NCBI GenBank assembly: GCA_029263125.1
Contig: JAJCYD010000001.1
Span: forward strand, 1 to 64,000
Source: Solirubrobacteraceae bacterium
GTDB taxonomy: Bacteria; Actinomycetota; Thermoleophilia; Solirubrobacterales; Solirubrobacteraceae
Direction: 5' to 3'
Length of the DNA: 64,000 nt
Position 1 is the stretch's first letter. Each line of letters begins with the position of its first letter. Under the pieces are notes generated by a model. The model was not told the origin of the DNA, made no database searches, and was given only the letters and a program-made list of their open reading frames with translations. A program made the translations under genes and the position numbers. Shown one piece after another: positions 1 through 9,321 of this stretch.

Positions 1-206
1 GCGCAGCGCCCCGATCGCCGCTGCACCTCGCCCGGGCTCGGCTTCGCGACGACCGGCGCGCTACTCAAGCACCACGGTCAGACGGCTCAACGGTCCTCTC
101 GATCTCGACGGCGTGTTGCGATCACCGCGAGAACCCAAGGAACGCTCAACGGGACGCTGCGACGCGCGGCCGGCGCTACCCCTCCTGCCTCAACGAAGCA
201 GCGGCA

Positions 207-563
207 TCACCGAGCAGATACGAACCAGACGCACCCGTCGCGGTAGACGCTCACGCTCGTCTCAGGGCTCCCGTACTTGCGTGCATCGACGACCGCCTGT
301 CGGTAGCTGTTGACCGAGATTGCGGGCGTACCCCTGTCGTCGAGTTCCTCGGTCACGACTTCGTCAACGCGCAAGTCCTCGCCCGTGAAGGTGAGAAGCA
401 GGTGCTCGTCCAGTTCGACCAAGAGTCTGCTCGGGCGCTGAAGCGTCATCGTGAGCACGTATTGGTTCTCCATGGGGCGGCCGCCGTACCACCCGTCTGG
501 GAGCAGGAGGCCGACCGAGGTGCCGCGCTGAAAAAACTCCGAGAGTCGCGCGGTAAAGGTCAC
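207..563 (-). CDS. hypothetical protein, about 119 aa
   Basis: The tracked ORF reaches 611, but the GTG at 563 (start VTFTARLSEFF) is the likelier start because coding-like sequence begins there. The protein is soluble, with no signal peptide or membrane segment. It has a central stretch of alternating hydrophobic beta-like residues (LLVELDEHLLLTFTG) and an acidic DLRVDEV segment. I do not recognise the family. It faces away from the gene at 932 and has no obvious operon partner. The reading frame has sensible protein-like composition, unlike the Arg/Pro/Ala-rich shadow frames. Confidence 0.5.
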   Translation of the reverse strand: MTFTARLSEFFQRGTSVGLLLPDGWYGGRPMENQYVLTMTLQRPSRLLVELDEHLLLTFTGEDLRVDEVVTEELDDRGTPAISVNSYRQAVVDARKYGSPETSVSVYRDGCVWFVSAR

Positions 564-611
564 GACGTGAAGCCTAAGGCAGACTGCTGCTTGCGCCTGA
601 GGCTGTCGCAT

Positions 612-931
612 AAGTCCACGGCGGCCAGACGACTGTCGTTCCGAGACAACAAATCACTCTCGGTCCTCGTCCAGAAGGGCTGAGAACGCCTCAGATCAGA
701 TGGTGGGCGGCGCGCAGTTCGTCGTCGGCGACTTACGCGACAGCCTCGCCTGGAAGCGGCACTGCCCCATCTGCCTCGAAGCAGCAGCGGGTCGTTACCG
801 TGCTTCAAGATGCCGATCGCCCACCGCATGAACGACGCGATGCGACGACTGATGTCGCTGACCTCGCCTTCACCGGACCTTGCGCCGGGCCTCCAGAGCT
901 TTCTCGACTCCGGGTTCGTTGAGCATGACGG
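612..931. other. 320 bp without a supported gene
   Basis: The only ORFs here are Arg/Ser-rich overlapping frames typical of shadows. A segment near 766-795 resembles one near 175-205 (both contain GAAGCAGC after a CT-rich run). I see no other structure. Confidence 0.4.
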
Positions 932-1264
932 ATGTGTGTTTTGGCCTCCGCGGCCGATTCGTTGCCGGACGGTGATCTGCTCGACCAGACCGGACGCGAG
1001 GCTCTCGTCAACCACGTCCACATCGAGGATGAGCTAGCTCAAACCGACAGCTCGTTCGTGGCGGGTCAAGCCATGCGGTACACCCGCGGCCTCGCGGAGA
1101 ATCTCGCCTCTGCGTTCCCCGGCGACGGCTTCGACGTTGTCTTGGCCATCGGCGATTCGCCAGTCGTCCGCTTCTATCGACTCCGGGTCAACGAGCCGCC
1201 ATGGATCACAACAGATCTTGAGGCCTACAAGCATGAAGCGGTGCTCGTGCTCACGGTTGGGTGA
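932..1264 (+). CDS. hypothetical protein, 110 aa
   Basis: The ATG at 932 opens a frame whose composition looks coding, especially from residue 15 on (GREALVNHVHIEDEL, then FDVVLAIGDSPVVRFYRLRV). No signal peptide, membrane segment or recognised motif is present. The first dozen residues look less convincing, so the true start may be internal, or the gene may be a remnant of a longer one. It converges on the leftward primase gene ending at 1353. I assign no function. Confidence 0.45.
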   Translation: MCVLASAADSLPDGDLLDQTGREALVNHVHIEDELAQTDSSFVAGQAMRYTRGLAENLASAFPGDGFDVVLAIGDSPVVRFYRLRVNEPPWITTDLEAYKHEAVLVLTVG

Positions 1265-1352
1265 CTGCTGCTTTCGCCTGAACGGGGCGCTCTCGTCGAG
1301 CTTGACTTCGACGTCCGCAAGCCGGTGCACCGGGCCCCACCCGCCAGGACGT

Positions 1353-2279
1353 TCAACCGATGATCGCCGCCAGCTCGCGACGCAACTCGACGAAGTCCTC
1401 GCCGCGTGTGCCGCGACCGAGCAGCAGCGCCGCGAAGTCATAGATCGAGCCGCCGCGCCCGCAGCCAAAGCAATACCAGCCGCGCTGCGGATCCTCATAC
1501 ACATGCAGGCTCGGCGTCCGGTCCTCGTGAAACGGGCAGCGGACCTTGCCCGACCGACCGACCTGGGCTCCCGTCAGACGCTCTACATACTCGCGCGGGG
1601 AAACCGCCAAAAGCCGGTCGTCGCCCGCGGCTCGTGGCGACCAACGCCGCCGATCGGCGGCCTCGGGCTCGGTCGGTAGCGCGGGCAGCCGGCGATCGAG
1701 CTCAGCGACGTCAAGGCTGTGCTGCTCGTCCAGCGCGATCAGCCGCACGGCGGCTGGTCGCCCAGACTTCCAGTTGGTGCTGGCGGCCGGGCGCAAGATC
1801 CGCGCGGCGTCACACGATCGCGCGTCGGCGCCGAGCTCGAGCGCCAAGCGCCGGTTGAGCTGCTCGATGATGTCCAGGCCCACCGCGTCGCGCAACGCCC
1901 AATAGGCATGACGGTTCTGCCCGCTCCCCGACGCAACCTCGATCACCGGCCGCGGCCGAAACGCCGCGAGCGCCGCGACCGACTGGTCGCTGTCGCAATC
2001 GACCCACACCACGCTCGCGCGCGCGACGAGGTCATCGCGCCGCCCGCCGCGGCGCCGCCGCGGAACGACGCCGACGAACACATCCGTCGAGCGCGCGCGA
2101 CCGGCCACCTCATCGACAACACCCTCGATCTCCTCGACGCGACCAAACCACTGCCGCATCCCGGACGCCACCGAGTAGCGAACCTCTACCAGCGAGCCCG
2201 CAGGCGCCGACCGATACAGCGCCGCCAGAAACCGACGCGCCGCCGCCCGGTCGCGGACCGTGACTTCAGCGCTGGTCAT
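1353..2279 (-). CDS. prim-pol-like DNA primase with CHC2-type zinc finger
   Basis: A 308-aa putative replication primase of a mobile element. Residues roughly 15-200 resemble the RepB/prim-pol (archaeo-eukaryotic primase) fold, with an acidic VWVDCDSD motif and a later HAYWAL motif that match the active-site and strand motifs of that superfamily. Residues about 245-290 carry a CHC2-type zinc finger (CPFHEDRTPSL...WYCFGCGRGG), the DNA-binding finger of DnaG primases. I see no helicase domain, so it probably works with a separate helicase or host replisome. The gene overlaps the upstream leftward ORF (ending 2276) by 4 bp, indicating co-translation. The function call is family knowledge applied to visible motifs. 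Confidence 0.75.
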   Translation of the reverse strand: MTSAEVTVRDRAAARRFLAALYRSAPAGSLVEVRYSVASGMRQWFGRVEEIEGVVDEVAGRARSTDVFVGVVPRRRRGGRRDDLVARASVVWVDCDSDQSVAALAAFRPRPVIEVASGSGQNRHAYWALRDAVGLDIIEQLNRRLALELGADARSCDAARILRPAASTNWKSGRPAAVRLIALDEQHSLDVAELDRRLPALPTEPEAADRRRWSPRAAGDDRLLAVSPREYVERLTGAQVGRSGKVRCPFHEDRTPSLHVYEDPQRGWYCFGCGRGGSIYDFAALLLGRGTRGEDFVELRRELAAIIG

Positions 2280-2932
2280 CGCCGGCCACCCGCGGCATCA
2301 CTTTCGGACTCGCTGGCGACATGTCGCCAGCACGGATCCGCCCGCCTGCAACCGCGCTGCAGCTGATCGCTACGGATAACCGCAGACTCGATCACGAGGT
2401 GCGCCGGCTTGCCTGCCAGCAGCCGTTTGACCGCCGGCAGGCCCTCGCTTCCGTCGACATCGATCCACAGCCAGTTGGAGTGGGAGACATGAGCCTTGCC
2501 GGCGCCGCGATCGGCTCGCATCGCGGGTCCCACGAAGACCTCCTCACCGGCGGCATCATGACCGGCCACCAACGCGAGCATCGACTCAAGCCAATCCATG
2601 CTTCCCTTGGCGCCCCTGGGCATGAAGTGCCCGGGGTCCTTACGGGTCGTGATCCGCAGCTTGCCGCGCACACGCCGTCCCGCCGCGATCTCGACGTAGC
2701 CGTCGCTGTCGGCATGCAGCAGCCCAAGCTGGATCGCGCGATGGCGCTCGGGAGCCAGCGGGCCTTCAAAGATGCTGCCATCCGGCCGCCGCACCTTCGC
2801 GCCAAGGCCGGGTAGCGCGCCGGGCACCTGCCCGGCCGCTCGTCGTGCTCGCCTGCCAGCGCGAGCTGGGCTGAAGGCCTCGCTCGATGCTGGCGGGGCG
2901 ATCGCATCCGTCGTCGCAGGGTTGGTCATCAT
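2276..2932 (-). CDS. truncated prim-pol-like primase relative
   Basis: The start is placed at 2932, where ATGATGACC follows a good AGGAG ribosome site; the tracked start at 2992 has none. After a Pro/Ala-rich leader the protein reads through a prim-pol-type core, including WLWIDVDGSEG, which parallels the acidic motif of the next gene, and then HLVIES. The GSG-x-HAYW motif expected next is missing. The last 33 residues (from about VIRSDQ) look like unrelated read-through before the stop overlapping the downstream primase. None of the three frames restores the missing part. This looks like an N-terminal primase half truncated by recombination, or a partner subunit. About 218 aa. Confidence 0.55.
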   Translation of the reverse strand: MMTNPATTDAIAPPASSEAFSPARAGRRARRAAGQVPGALPGLGAKVRRPDGSIFEGPLAPERHRAIQLGLLHADSDGYVEIAAGRRVRGKLRITTRKDPGHFMPRGAKGSMDWLESMLALVAGHDAAGEEVFVGPAMRADRGAGKAHVSHSNWLWIDVDGSEGLPAVKRLLAGKPAHLVIESAVIRSDQLQRGCRRADPCWRHVASESESDAAGGRR

Positions 2933-3555
2933 GGTTCTCCTGTTCTCGAGATGGTCACTACCAGCGCGGGGCGGCGGGAGACGCCCACCCACCCAGAGCA
3001 GGCGGGCGCACCTGTCGCGCGCTCAAGGAATCGACACGCATCACCCGCCTGTCGTCGTGAAAAGCGCCGTGACCCCCGGGCCGCTACTCGCTAAGGCCCC
3101 CTCCGGGCGGCAGGAGGATCGCTGCCGCGATGCCACCAGGACGTAAGGCCACCGTCCGTGCTGGCACGTACACCCGCGTGTCGATCCTGTGCGACAGCCG
3201 TATCCGGTGACGTCATCGCCGTTCTGACCGACGGAAGAGAGCGACGGATCGCCGTCGGTGTTTGCCTCCAGACGACGATGGCCCTTGGTCGCCGCCCCCG
3301 ATACCTACCTTCGGCACCGCGCTTGCGGTACCAGCCCGGCGCAGAGAGCGGCCCTTACACGCGGAAGGAGAAGCGCGACGGCGGGACTCGAACGTGGGTC
3401 CGATCCCCGCCGTCGAGGCGCGTCGTGGGAGCAGCGAAACTCTGTAGCCGGCCCGTAGGGCGCTCTGGCGCCGCGCTGCGAGAGGGGCATCCGCGCAAGG
3501 GCCATGAAGCCGGCCTCCGACCGTGACGCCCTTCTTCCGCATTAGGTCGGCCGCC
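2933..3555. other. about 620 bp without a supported gene
   Basis: Several short ORFs cross this interval, but all have shadow-like composition. The only structure I see is the hairpin at 3376-3415, listed separately. Confidence 0.4.
3376..3415. repeat. 10-bp inverted repeat with T-loop-like sequence
   Basis: CGACGGCGGG pairs with CCCGCCGTCG across a 20-nt loop. On the minus strand the loop contains GTTCGAGTCCC, which resembles a tRNA T-arm, but the 5-bp T stem cannot form. It may be a decayed tRNA 3' end used as an attachment site, or simply a hairpin. Confidence 0.35.
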
Positions 3556-3776
3556 GTGCCGAATGATCACTGCGTCTTGGTTTACGCGTTGGACCTCATG
3601 ACCGCCGACCACGAACGTCATCCGATGCTAGGTAGCCGGCTCGTCAAGGCCGTCGACCACCAGGCCGAGGAGGAGGCAGCGCAGCTGCCAGCCGAGACCT
3701 CGCCGCGGAGGTGCGCCAGATCCGCCGCGCCCTCGACGCGCTCCCGGCCCGTCAGATCGACGGGGCTCGCGCCTGA
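3556..3776 (+). pseudogene. small hypothetical gene broken by a frameshift
   Basis: From a GTG at 3556 the frame reads VPNDHCVLVYALDLM and then HQAEEEAAQ, which looks coding. It then degenerates, while the adjacent frame takes up a convincing amphipathic tail (RDLAAEVRQIRRALDALPAR, then QIDGARA) to a stop at 3776. A single-base shift near 3690 would join them into a protein of about 73 aa. The gene ends 2 bp before the convergent CHAT gene stops. Family unknown. Either a real frameshift or a sequencing error. Confidence 0.4.
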
Positions 3777-3778
3777 CC

Positions 3779-6700
3779 TCAGGCTCCGTGGCAGACGAAC
3801 CCGGCCCACGCGCTCGGCGGGCCGAATTCGAGATCGACACCGGGGGCGCCGCGTGATGGCGCAGTTCTCGAACGCATCCGGCGTTCGAGAGCGGGGTACC
3901 GGGACGCAAACGCTGCGGCGTCTGCGCGCGTCGCCTGTCGAAGCCAGCGCTGTGCGTCCGCCAGAGCGTCGGCGGGTGTGGCGCCAACGCTCAGCCGCTC
4001 GTACATCTGTGTGATGAGCATGGCCGTCGCGAGATCGTCGACCGACCACATCGACGCGATCGTCGCGGCCGCACCGGCGAACAGCAGAGCAGCTCCGGCC
4101 GAGAAGGCCTCGTCTGCCTGATCCCCGATCTCCACGACACCGGTCTGGCAGGCGGACGCAACCGCGAGACGCGCTTGCAACGGTCCCAGGGCAGCTAGGT
4201 CGGCGCCGCTCATCGACGCATCGCTGAGGACGACGCCGTTCTGCGTGCCGTCGACCATGCCTCCGAACCCGTGGCAGGCTAGGTGGAGGACACTCGCCTC
4301 GGCCGCGTGCTGCCGGACGAAGGCGGTCGTCGCCTCGTCACCTTCGGCGATGACCGTGCGCTGGAAGAACGAGCCGATTGTCGCGACCTCGTCGCGAGTG
4401 TGGGCGAGGTCAGACGTGGGGTCAGCCACGGCGACAAGGCACGCGAACGTCGTCCGCTGTTCCGCTCGCCTGGCACACGCGGAGTGAACGCGAGCAGAAG
4501 GAGTGGCCGAGATCGTGAAACGGTCCAAGAGGCAGATCCCGTCATCCCAGCAGGCGGCCTGCAACGGGACCGTCGAGAGCGGCCCAGCGGCGATGACAGT
4601 CGCCCCGGTGGCGTCCAGCTCGTCCAAGACCTCGAAGACGTGCCGCGCGACGCGGGCACCGACCCACGGGAGCAACTGGTCCAGCGCCTCATCGAGGTCC
4701 GTGTCGTCGTCTTCGCCTGCGGCCGCGAAGATGTACGACGACGAGGCAGCGCGCTCCGCGGCAGCAGTGATGTCGTCTAGATCGAGGCTCTCGATCTGAT
4801 CGACGTCGATGCCGAAGAGGACTCGGTACACGACCTGCTGGCTGGTGACGGGGAGGCCGCGGTGTGCGACCGCGCCCCCATGGTCGACCACGATCAGGTC
4901 GGTGCCGTGTGGCGTCGGGTTCACGTAGATCACCGGGCGGTCCGGGGTTGCCGCTTCGGCGATGGATGCGACGGTCGCTCCAGCGGCGAACGACTCGAAT
5001 CCCGGGATCGACCGGATCTCGGCAAGCGCGTCGTCCAGCTGGTCGAGGCCGGCGGAGGTCAGCGGGGACGTCATCCCGGCCTGCACGCCTTGCCAACGCG
5101 CGAGAAGCTGCGGGGCGACGTGACGCAGCGCGGCGACCTCCGGATCTTCCTGCGCGAGCGCTCGCCGGAGCTCACGCATGCGGCTGTCCTCCAGCGTCGT
5201 GGCGGCCTCATCGAGCGCCCCCGCTTTGACGTAGGCGTGCGCTGCCCAGCGGTGCAGGTGCGTGAACTGCGCGCCGGTCGACAGCCGCCGCTCTTGGTCG
5301 AGGTCCGCCCCGGTCAACGTGTCGGCCGTCCGGATGGCGATGCGAAACCTCTCCGCGGCGCCCGCCCAATCGTCCCGATCAGACAGGATGGCGGCAAGGT
5401 TCTGCGCGGCGCGGACGGCCTCCAACGGCTGGCTGTGCGTGAGCGATTCGATCGCTCCGTCGTGCGCAGCGATCGCTGCGTCGTCTTCGTCGAGGTTCGC
5501 GAGAGCGACGCCCAGCCGATAGCCGGCTCGAGCCCGCAACTCCTCCGTTCGGCCGTCTGCGGCGAGAACCGCGTGCGCGAGGTCGCAGACGGCGCCCCAG
5601 TCCTCCGGCGTCGCATCGGCCGAGCCCACTGCGTCTTCGAAGCGCACGTACAGGAGATGGGCGTGTGCCTGCGCGAGGAGGCTCGCCGGGACGACGTCGG
5701 CGGCGTCGACGATTGCCTGGTAGCACGCGATGGCTTCTTCGCGTCGGGCAGTGTCGCCGTCGCCCGGGCGATCAAGCGCCGCGCCGAGAACGATCATCGA
5801 ATAAGCCCAGTCCTCGGCATCCCGGTCCAACGACCGGTACTCCAGCGCTGCCCCGCAGAGGGTCTCCGCGCGGCGGGCAAGGTGCTCACGATCGTTGCCC
5901 GGGACCTGCAGGATCGTCTGCGCGAGGTTCGTCTGCAACATGGCCGCGAGCCGCGGATCGTTGTCCATTTCAGCGAGCGCCTGCTCAAGCAGCTCGATGG
6001 CTCTGGCGAGATGGGATGCTCGGTCTCCGCCGACCGTACGCGCGTGCGCGACGGCGGCGTTCATCAGACGGCTTGGGCGCGCCGGGTCCTCCGCCGGCGT
6101 CAACTCGAGGGCAGCCTCGAAGTCGCGGATGGCAGCTCGGATCAGCGCGTCCTGAGGACCGGCGGAGTCGCTCCAGTTGGCCGAGGCGCGCGCATCGAGC
6201 GCCATCGCAGCAAGCTCGGGCGGCGCCGCGACCTGGTCCGCGAATCGCAACGCGTCCATGGCCGCCTGCCGTAGCGCGGGCGGGTCACCCGCGGCGTTCG
6301 CCATCGCCTCCACCACGGCGTCCCACGCCGCGGTGAGCTCGCTCGTCAGCCGCTCCGCTGCCGCCTGTTGCTGCTGCCACGCGCGGTCGACGTCTGCGCG
6401 CGCGGTCGTGACAAGGGCGATGCCAAGCTCGATGTGACGGTCGTCCTCCCCGGCCAGCTCGGCCTGCAACAGCGCCAGCGTCCGATCATCGAGGAGCTCG
6501 GGACGCTCCTGGAGGAGCTCGCGGAGCGCTGCCGGTGAGTCGGCCACGAGCGCGTGGCCGACCAGCTCGAGTCTCCGCGCGTCATCTCGCGCGTCGGCCA
6601 GGGCGCGGAGCCACTCGCCATAGCGTTGCAGCGAATCCGCGAGGTCCGGGTGATCTCGGAAGAGGCTCGTGACGACGGCGTCGGGATCGTCCACGTCGGA

Positions 6701-7069
6701 CTCCACGTCCCGATGCGCGGCGAGCACCGCAAGTGCGATGTCGCCGAACGTGGCGAACACCTCGGGCTCGTCCGAGAGCGCGCCGGCCTGCTGCATGAGC
6801 CATTCGAAGCGGCCCACCTGCACCTCGTCGTTGTCGACCGCGAGGATCCCGATCGGGGATTCGCCACCGACCACCACGAGCAGCGGCTCGTACCGGCACC
6901 CCGTGCCGCCGCACTCGCCGCACTGCAGACGCCAAGTGGTCGCGTGCGGGATGGCGGAGATGAGGTCGGGCCGCGACCTGGTGTCGATCACACCCCAGCC
7001 GGGTGCACGCGTGTCGTGGCCGGCATCGCAGCGCCACGTCAGCGTGACAAGGCGGGTGCGGTCGACCAT
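3779..7069 (-). CDS. TPR-repeat protein with C-terminal CHAT protease-like domain
   Basis: A 1096-aa soluble protein. The N-terminus (about 1-70) holds a Cys/His cluster (WRCDAGH, then CGECGGTGC) that could bind zinc. Residues about 80-640 are Ala/Leu-rich helical repeats typical of TPRs. The last 300 residues match a CHAT (caspase HetF-associated with TPRs) domain: the histidine motif VLHLACHGFG (His near 933), the cysteine motif VASACQTG (Cys near 974), then the MWSVDD segment and a terminal WAGFV. Both catalytic residues are present, so it should be an active Cys protease. CHAT proteins are often effectors of bacterial defence or cell-death systems, with the TPR part sensing or holding a partner. 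No dedicated partner gene is visible. Start is the ATG at 7069. Confidence 0.85.
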   Translation of the reverse strand: MVDRTRLVTLTWRCDAGHDTRAPGWGVIDTRSRPDLISAIPHATTWRLQCGECGGTGCRYEPLLVVVGGESPIGILAVDNDEVQVGRFEWLMQQAGALSDEPEVFATFGDIALAVLAAHRDVESDVDDPDAVVTSLFRDHPDLADSLQRYGEWLRALADARDDARRLELVGHALVADSPAALRELLQERPELLDDRTLALLQAELAGEDDRHIELGIALVTTARADVDRAWQQQQAAAERLTSELTAAWDAVVEAMANAAGDPPALRQAAMDALRFADQVAAPPELAAMALDARASANWSDSAGPQDALIRAAIRDFEAALELTPAEDPARPSRLMNAAVAHARTVGGDRASHLARAIELLEQALAEMDNDPRLAAMLQTNLAQTILQVPGNDREHLARRAETLCGAALEYRSLDRDAEDWAYSMIVLGAALDRPGDGDTARREEAIACYQAIVDAADVVPASLLAQAHAHLLYVRFEDAVGSADATPEDWGAVCDLAHAVLAADGRTEELRARAGYRLGVALANLDEDDAAIAAHDGAIESLTHSQPLEAVRAAQNLAAILSDRDDWAGAAERFRIAIRTADTLTGADLDQERRLSTGAQFTHLHRWAAHAYVKAGALDEAATTLEDSRMRELRRALAQEDPEVAALRHVAPQLLARWQGVQAGMTSPLTSAGLDQLDDALAEIRSIPGFESFAAGATVASIAEAATPDRPVIYVNPTPHGTDLIVVDHGGAVAHRGLPVTSQQVVYRVLFGIDVDQIESLDLDDITAAAERAASSSYIFAAAGEDDDTDLDEALDQLLPWVGARVARHVFEVLDELDATGATVIAAGPLSTVPLQAACWDDGICLLDRFTISATPSARVHSACARRAEQRTTFACLVAVADPTSDLAHTRDEVATIGSFFQRTVIAEGDEATTAFVRQHAAEASVLHLACHGFGGMVDGTQNGVVLSDASMSGADLAALGPLQARLAVASACQTGVVEIGDQADEAFSAGAALLFAGAAATIASMWSVDDLATAMLITQMYERLSVGATPADALADAQRWLRQATRADAAAFASRYPALERRMRSRTAPSRGAPGVDLEFGPPSAWAGFVCHGA

Positions 7070-7514
7070 CTGGTCGAGCGTACGGGTCCCGGCCGACGTC
7101 GCGCACGCGGTTGCTCCTAGGTGGCGACGCGGCCGTCCTCGCGGTCAAGGTAGCGCTCGGTGGGACCGCGTGGCCACCGATCGCGAGGCCTATGGCTCCG
7201 AGCTTTGGCTCGCCAGCACAACCTCGCGCCGGACGACGGGGACGTCTACATGCAGCTGTCTAGCCTTCAACGGTCAGCTCACCGGCGAAACGCCCCGCGC
7301 GCGTATCCCCAACCGTCCAAGGGGATGATCGACGCCGTGCTCGACGGGCGCAACGAGTACGCGCACGGCCGCGAGCGGGAGGTGCCTCCTGAGACTCGCG
7401 CGGTGGGTGATCGAGACCGTGGCGATCCTGCTCTTCGCGCTGCCCGGCGAGCACAAAACCCGGGGAGAATGGTGATGCGAGTCCCGAGGAGTAGAAGTCG
7501 CCGCTTCTGCTTTG
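7070..7514. other. 445 bp between the CHAT gene and the IS1182 element, no supported gene
   Basis: An ORF runs through from 7160, but its composition changes frame repeatedly. One frame near 7395-7470 reads LLRLARWVIETVAILLFALPG, a possible remnant of a membrane segment cut by the neighbouring IS. I cannot support a gene. The CHAT gene promoter should lie at the left edge. Confidence 0.4.
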
Positions 7515-7536
7515 CGCGGTGGCTGTCGCGCAAAGC
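7515..7536 (+). repeat. left terminal inverted repeat of the IS1182-type element
   Basis: CGCGGTGGCTGTCGCGCAAAGC, matched exactly and in inverse orientation at 9109-9130. It lies 32 bp before the transposase start. Confidence 0.85.
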
Positions 7537-7568
7537 GGGTCGTCCGGCGCGCCTAAGACGATGGGGGC

Positions 7569-8972
7569 ATGCCCCAGAACTTCTTGTCGTGCGAGCGTGA
7601 GCAGGTCTTGTTGATGCCGCCGAGCCTGCGCGACTGGCTGCCGGAGAATCACCTGGCGTGGTTTGTGCTCGCGAGCGTCGATCAGCTCGATCTCGAGGCG
7701 TTCTACACGTCATATCGCTCGGATGGGCATGGGCGCGCGGCGCATGATCCGGCGATGATGGTCGCGTTGTTGGTGTACGCGTACGCGCGCGGGCAGCGGT
7801 CCTCCAGGGGGATCGAGCGGGCGTGCATCGAGGACATCGCGTTTCGGGTGATCGCGGCCAATCAGGTGCCCGATCACGCCACGATCGCAAGGTTTCGCCA
7901 GCGTCACGAGAACGCGATCGCGGCGCTCTTCAGCGGCGTGCTGGGGTTGTGCGCGCGGGCGGGGATGGTCGAGGTTGGGGTGATCGCGATCGACGGTACG
8001 AAGATGCACGCCAACGCCTCCCAGCACGCGACCCGGGATTACGACAGCATCGCCCGGCAGATCCTCGGTGAGGCCGACACGGTCGACCGTGAAGAGGACG
8101 AGCGCTACGGCCACAAGCGCGGCGATGAGCTGCCGCCCGAGCTCGCCTCGCGCGAGGGGCGCGACCGCTGGCTGCGTGGCGCCAAGCGCGATCTGGACGA
8201 GCGCCGCGCGGTGGAGGCCAGGCCGATTCCACATTCGCGTCAGGAGCGCTTGAAGGAGGGCAAGCGTCGCTTGGAGGAGGAGCTTGCGGTCGAATGCGCA
8301 GCAAACACGGCGTATGAGGACTACCGCACGACCGGCCGCCAGAAGAACGGCCGGCGCCTCGGCGCGCCACCCAAGCCCTACACGCCGCCCGCGACACCCG
8401 CCGGGAAGATCAACCTGACGGACCTCGATTCGCGCAACGTCAAGACGCGCGGCGGCTACATGCAGGGCTACAACGCCCAAGCCGCCGTGACGGCGAACCA
8501 GATCGTGATCGCCGCTGAGATCTTTGTCAGCTCACCGGATTTCGGGCTGCTCGGACCGGTTCTCGACGCCACGCTGAGCGAGCTTGAGGCGGTCGGTGTG
8601 ACCGACATCCCCGACGTGCTCGTCGCGGACACCGGCTACTGGCATCACGTCCAGATGCAGCAGATCGCCAACGACGGCATCCAGGTGCTCATCCCTCCCG
8701 ATGCCGGCAACCGCACGAGCCCCCGGCCCGGTTGGGACGGCGGGCGCTATGCGTTTATGCGTCGCGTTCTTGACACACAGCTCGGTGGCGATCTTTACCG
8801 CAAGCGCAAGGGCATGATCGAACCGGTCTTTGGCAACACCAAGTTCAACCGTGGCATCGATCGCTTCCAGCGCCGCGGCCGCTCGGCCGTGCGCTCAGAA
8901 TGGCGACTGATCACCGCCACCCACAACCTGCTGAAGCTCCACACCAACCAGCTGGCCATCGCAGCGCCCTGA
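7569..8972 (+). CDS. IS1182-family transposase
   Basis: A 467-aa DDE transposase. The N-terminal half is a DUF772-type domain (HDPAMMVALLVYAYARGQRSS, then ANQVPDHATIARFR). The catalytic part contains VGVIAIDGTKMHANASQ and later VLVADTGYW, placing two of the acidic residues, and ends with the family tail RGRSAVRSEWRLITATHNLLKL. A charged linker of about 100 residues separates the blocks. No frameshift or stop is seen, so it should be functional. The start at 7569 (ATGCCCCAG) lies just inside the left inverted repeat. Confidence 0.92.
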   Translation: MPQNFLSCEREQVLLMPPSLRDWLPENHLAWFVLASVDQLDLEAFYTSYRSDGHGRAAHDPAMMVALLVYAYARGQRSSRGIERACIEDIAFRVIAANQVPDHATIARFRQRHENAIAALFSGVLGLCARAGMVEVGVIAIDGTKMHANASQHATRDYDSIARQILGEADTVDREEDERYGHKRGDELPPELASREGRDRWLRGAKRDLDERRAVEARPIPHSRQERLKEGKRRLEEELAVECAANTAYEDYRTTGRQKNGRRLGAPPKPYTPPATPAGKINLTDLDSRNVKTRGGYMQGYNAQAAVTANQIVIAAEIFVSSPDFGLLGPVLDATLSELEAVGVTDIPDVLVADTGYWHHVQMQQIANDGIQVLIPPDAGNRTSPRPGWDGGRYAFMRRVLDTQLGGDLYRKRKGMIEPVFGNTKFNRGIDRFQRRGRSAVRSEWRLITATHNLLKLHTNQLAIAAP

Positions 8973-9108
8973 CAGACGCCAAGGCTCTCTCCGGGCTCAT
9001 CGGACGCCAGGTCGCGCTCCTCGCGGCCAGACCTCGGCCCGGATCGACTGCTTGACGCCGGCTCTGCCGCTCGAGCCCGCCAATCCAGGCCCGCACGCGC
9101 CACGGCGG

Positions 9109-9130
9109 GCTTTGCGCGACAGCCACCGCG
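9109..9130 (-). repeat. right terminal inverted repeat of the IS1182-type element
   Basis: Exact reverse complement of the left 22-bp repeat, 136 bp after the transposase stop. Confidence 0.85.
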
Positions 9131-9321
9131 AGAAGCAGCGCACTGGCGGCTCGAGCAAGGACGAACCTCCGCGGGCTCGATCTACGTCGGAGATTGCCAG
9201 CGCCGGCGGGCGCAAAGTAGCGTCCGCCGCGGCATCTCTCACATCGTCGCAATGGACGTGACCGGCCGCGGTGCTGGGTCCCAGAAGTCCGGCGACAGAT
9301 CTCACGCCCCCTCGGCTCTGC

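Larger units (their letters stand above)
7515..9130 (+). mobile_element. IS1182-family insertion sequence
   Basis: The element is bounded by a perfect 22-bp inverted repeat, CGCGGTGGCTGTCGCGCAAAGC, at 7515-7536 and its complement at 9109-9130. It encloses a single intact transposase. The total is about 1.6 kb, a normal size for the family. I could not identify a target-site duplication. The true tips may lie a few bases outside the identical core. Confidence 0.85.

Noticed and set aside
3376-3415. tRNA gene
   Set aside because: The T-loop-like GTTCGAGTC lacks a pairable T stem, and no acceptor, D or anticodon arm could be found.
4862-6274. 470-aa plus-strand ORF opposite the CHAT gene
   Set aside because: Arg/Gly/Val-rich antisense shadow; the minus strand has clear TPR and CHAT motifs.
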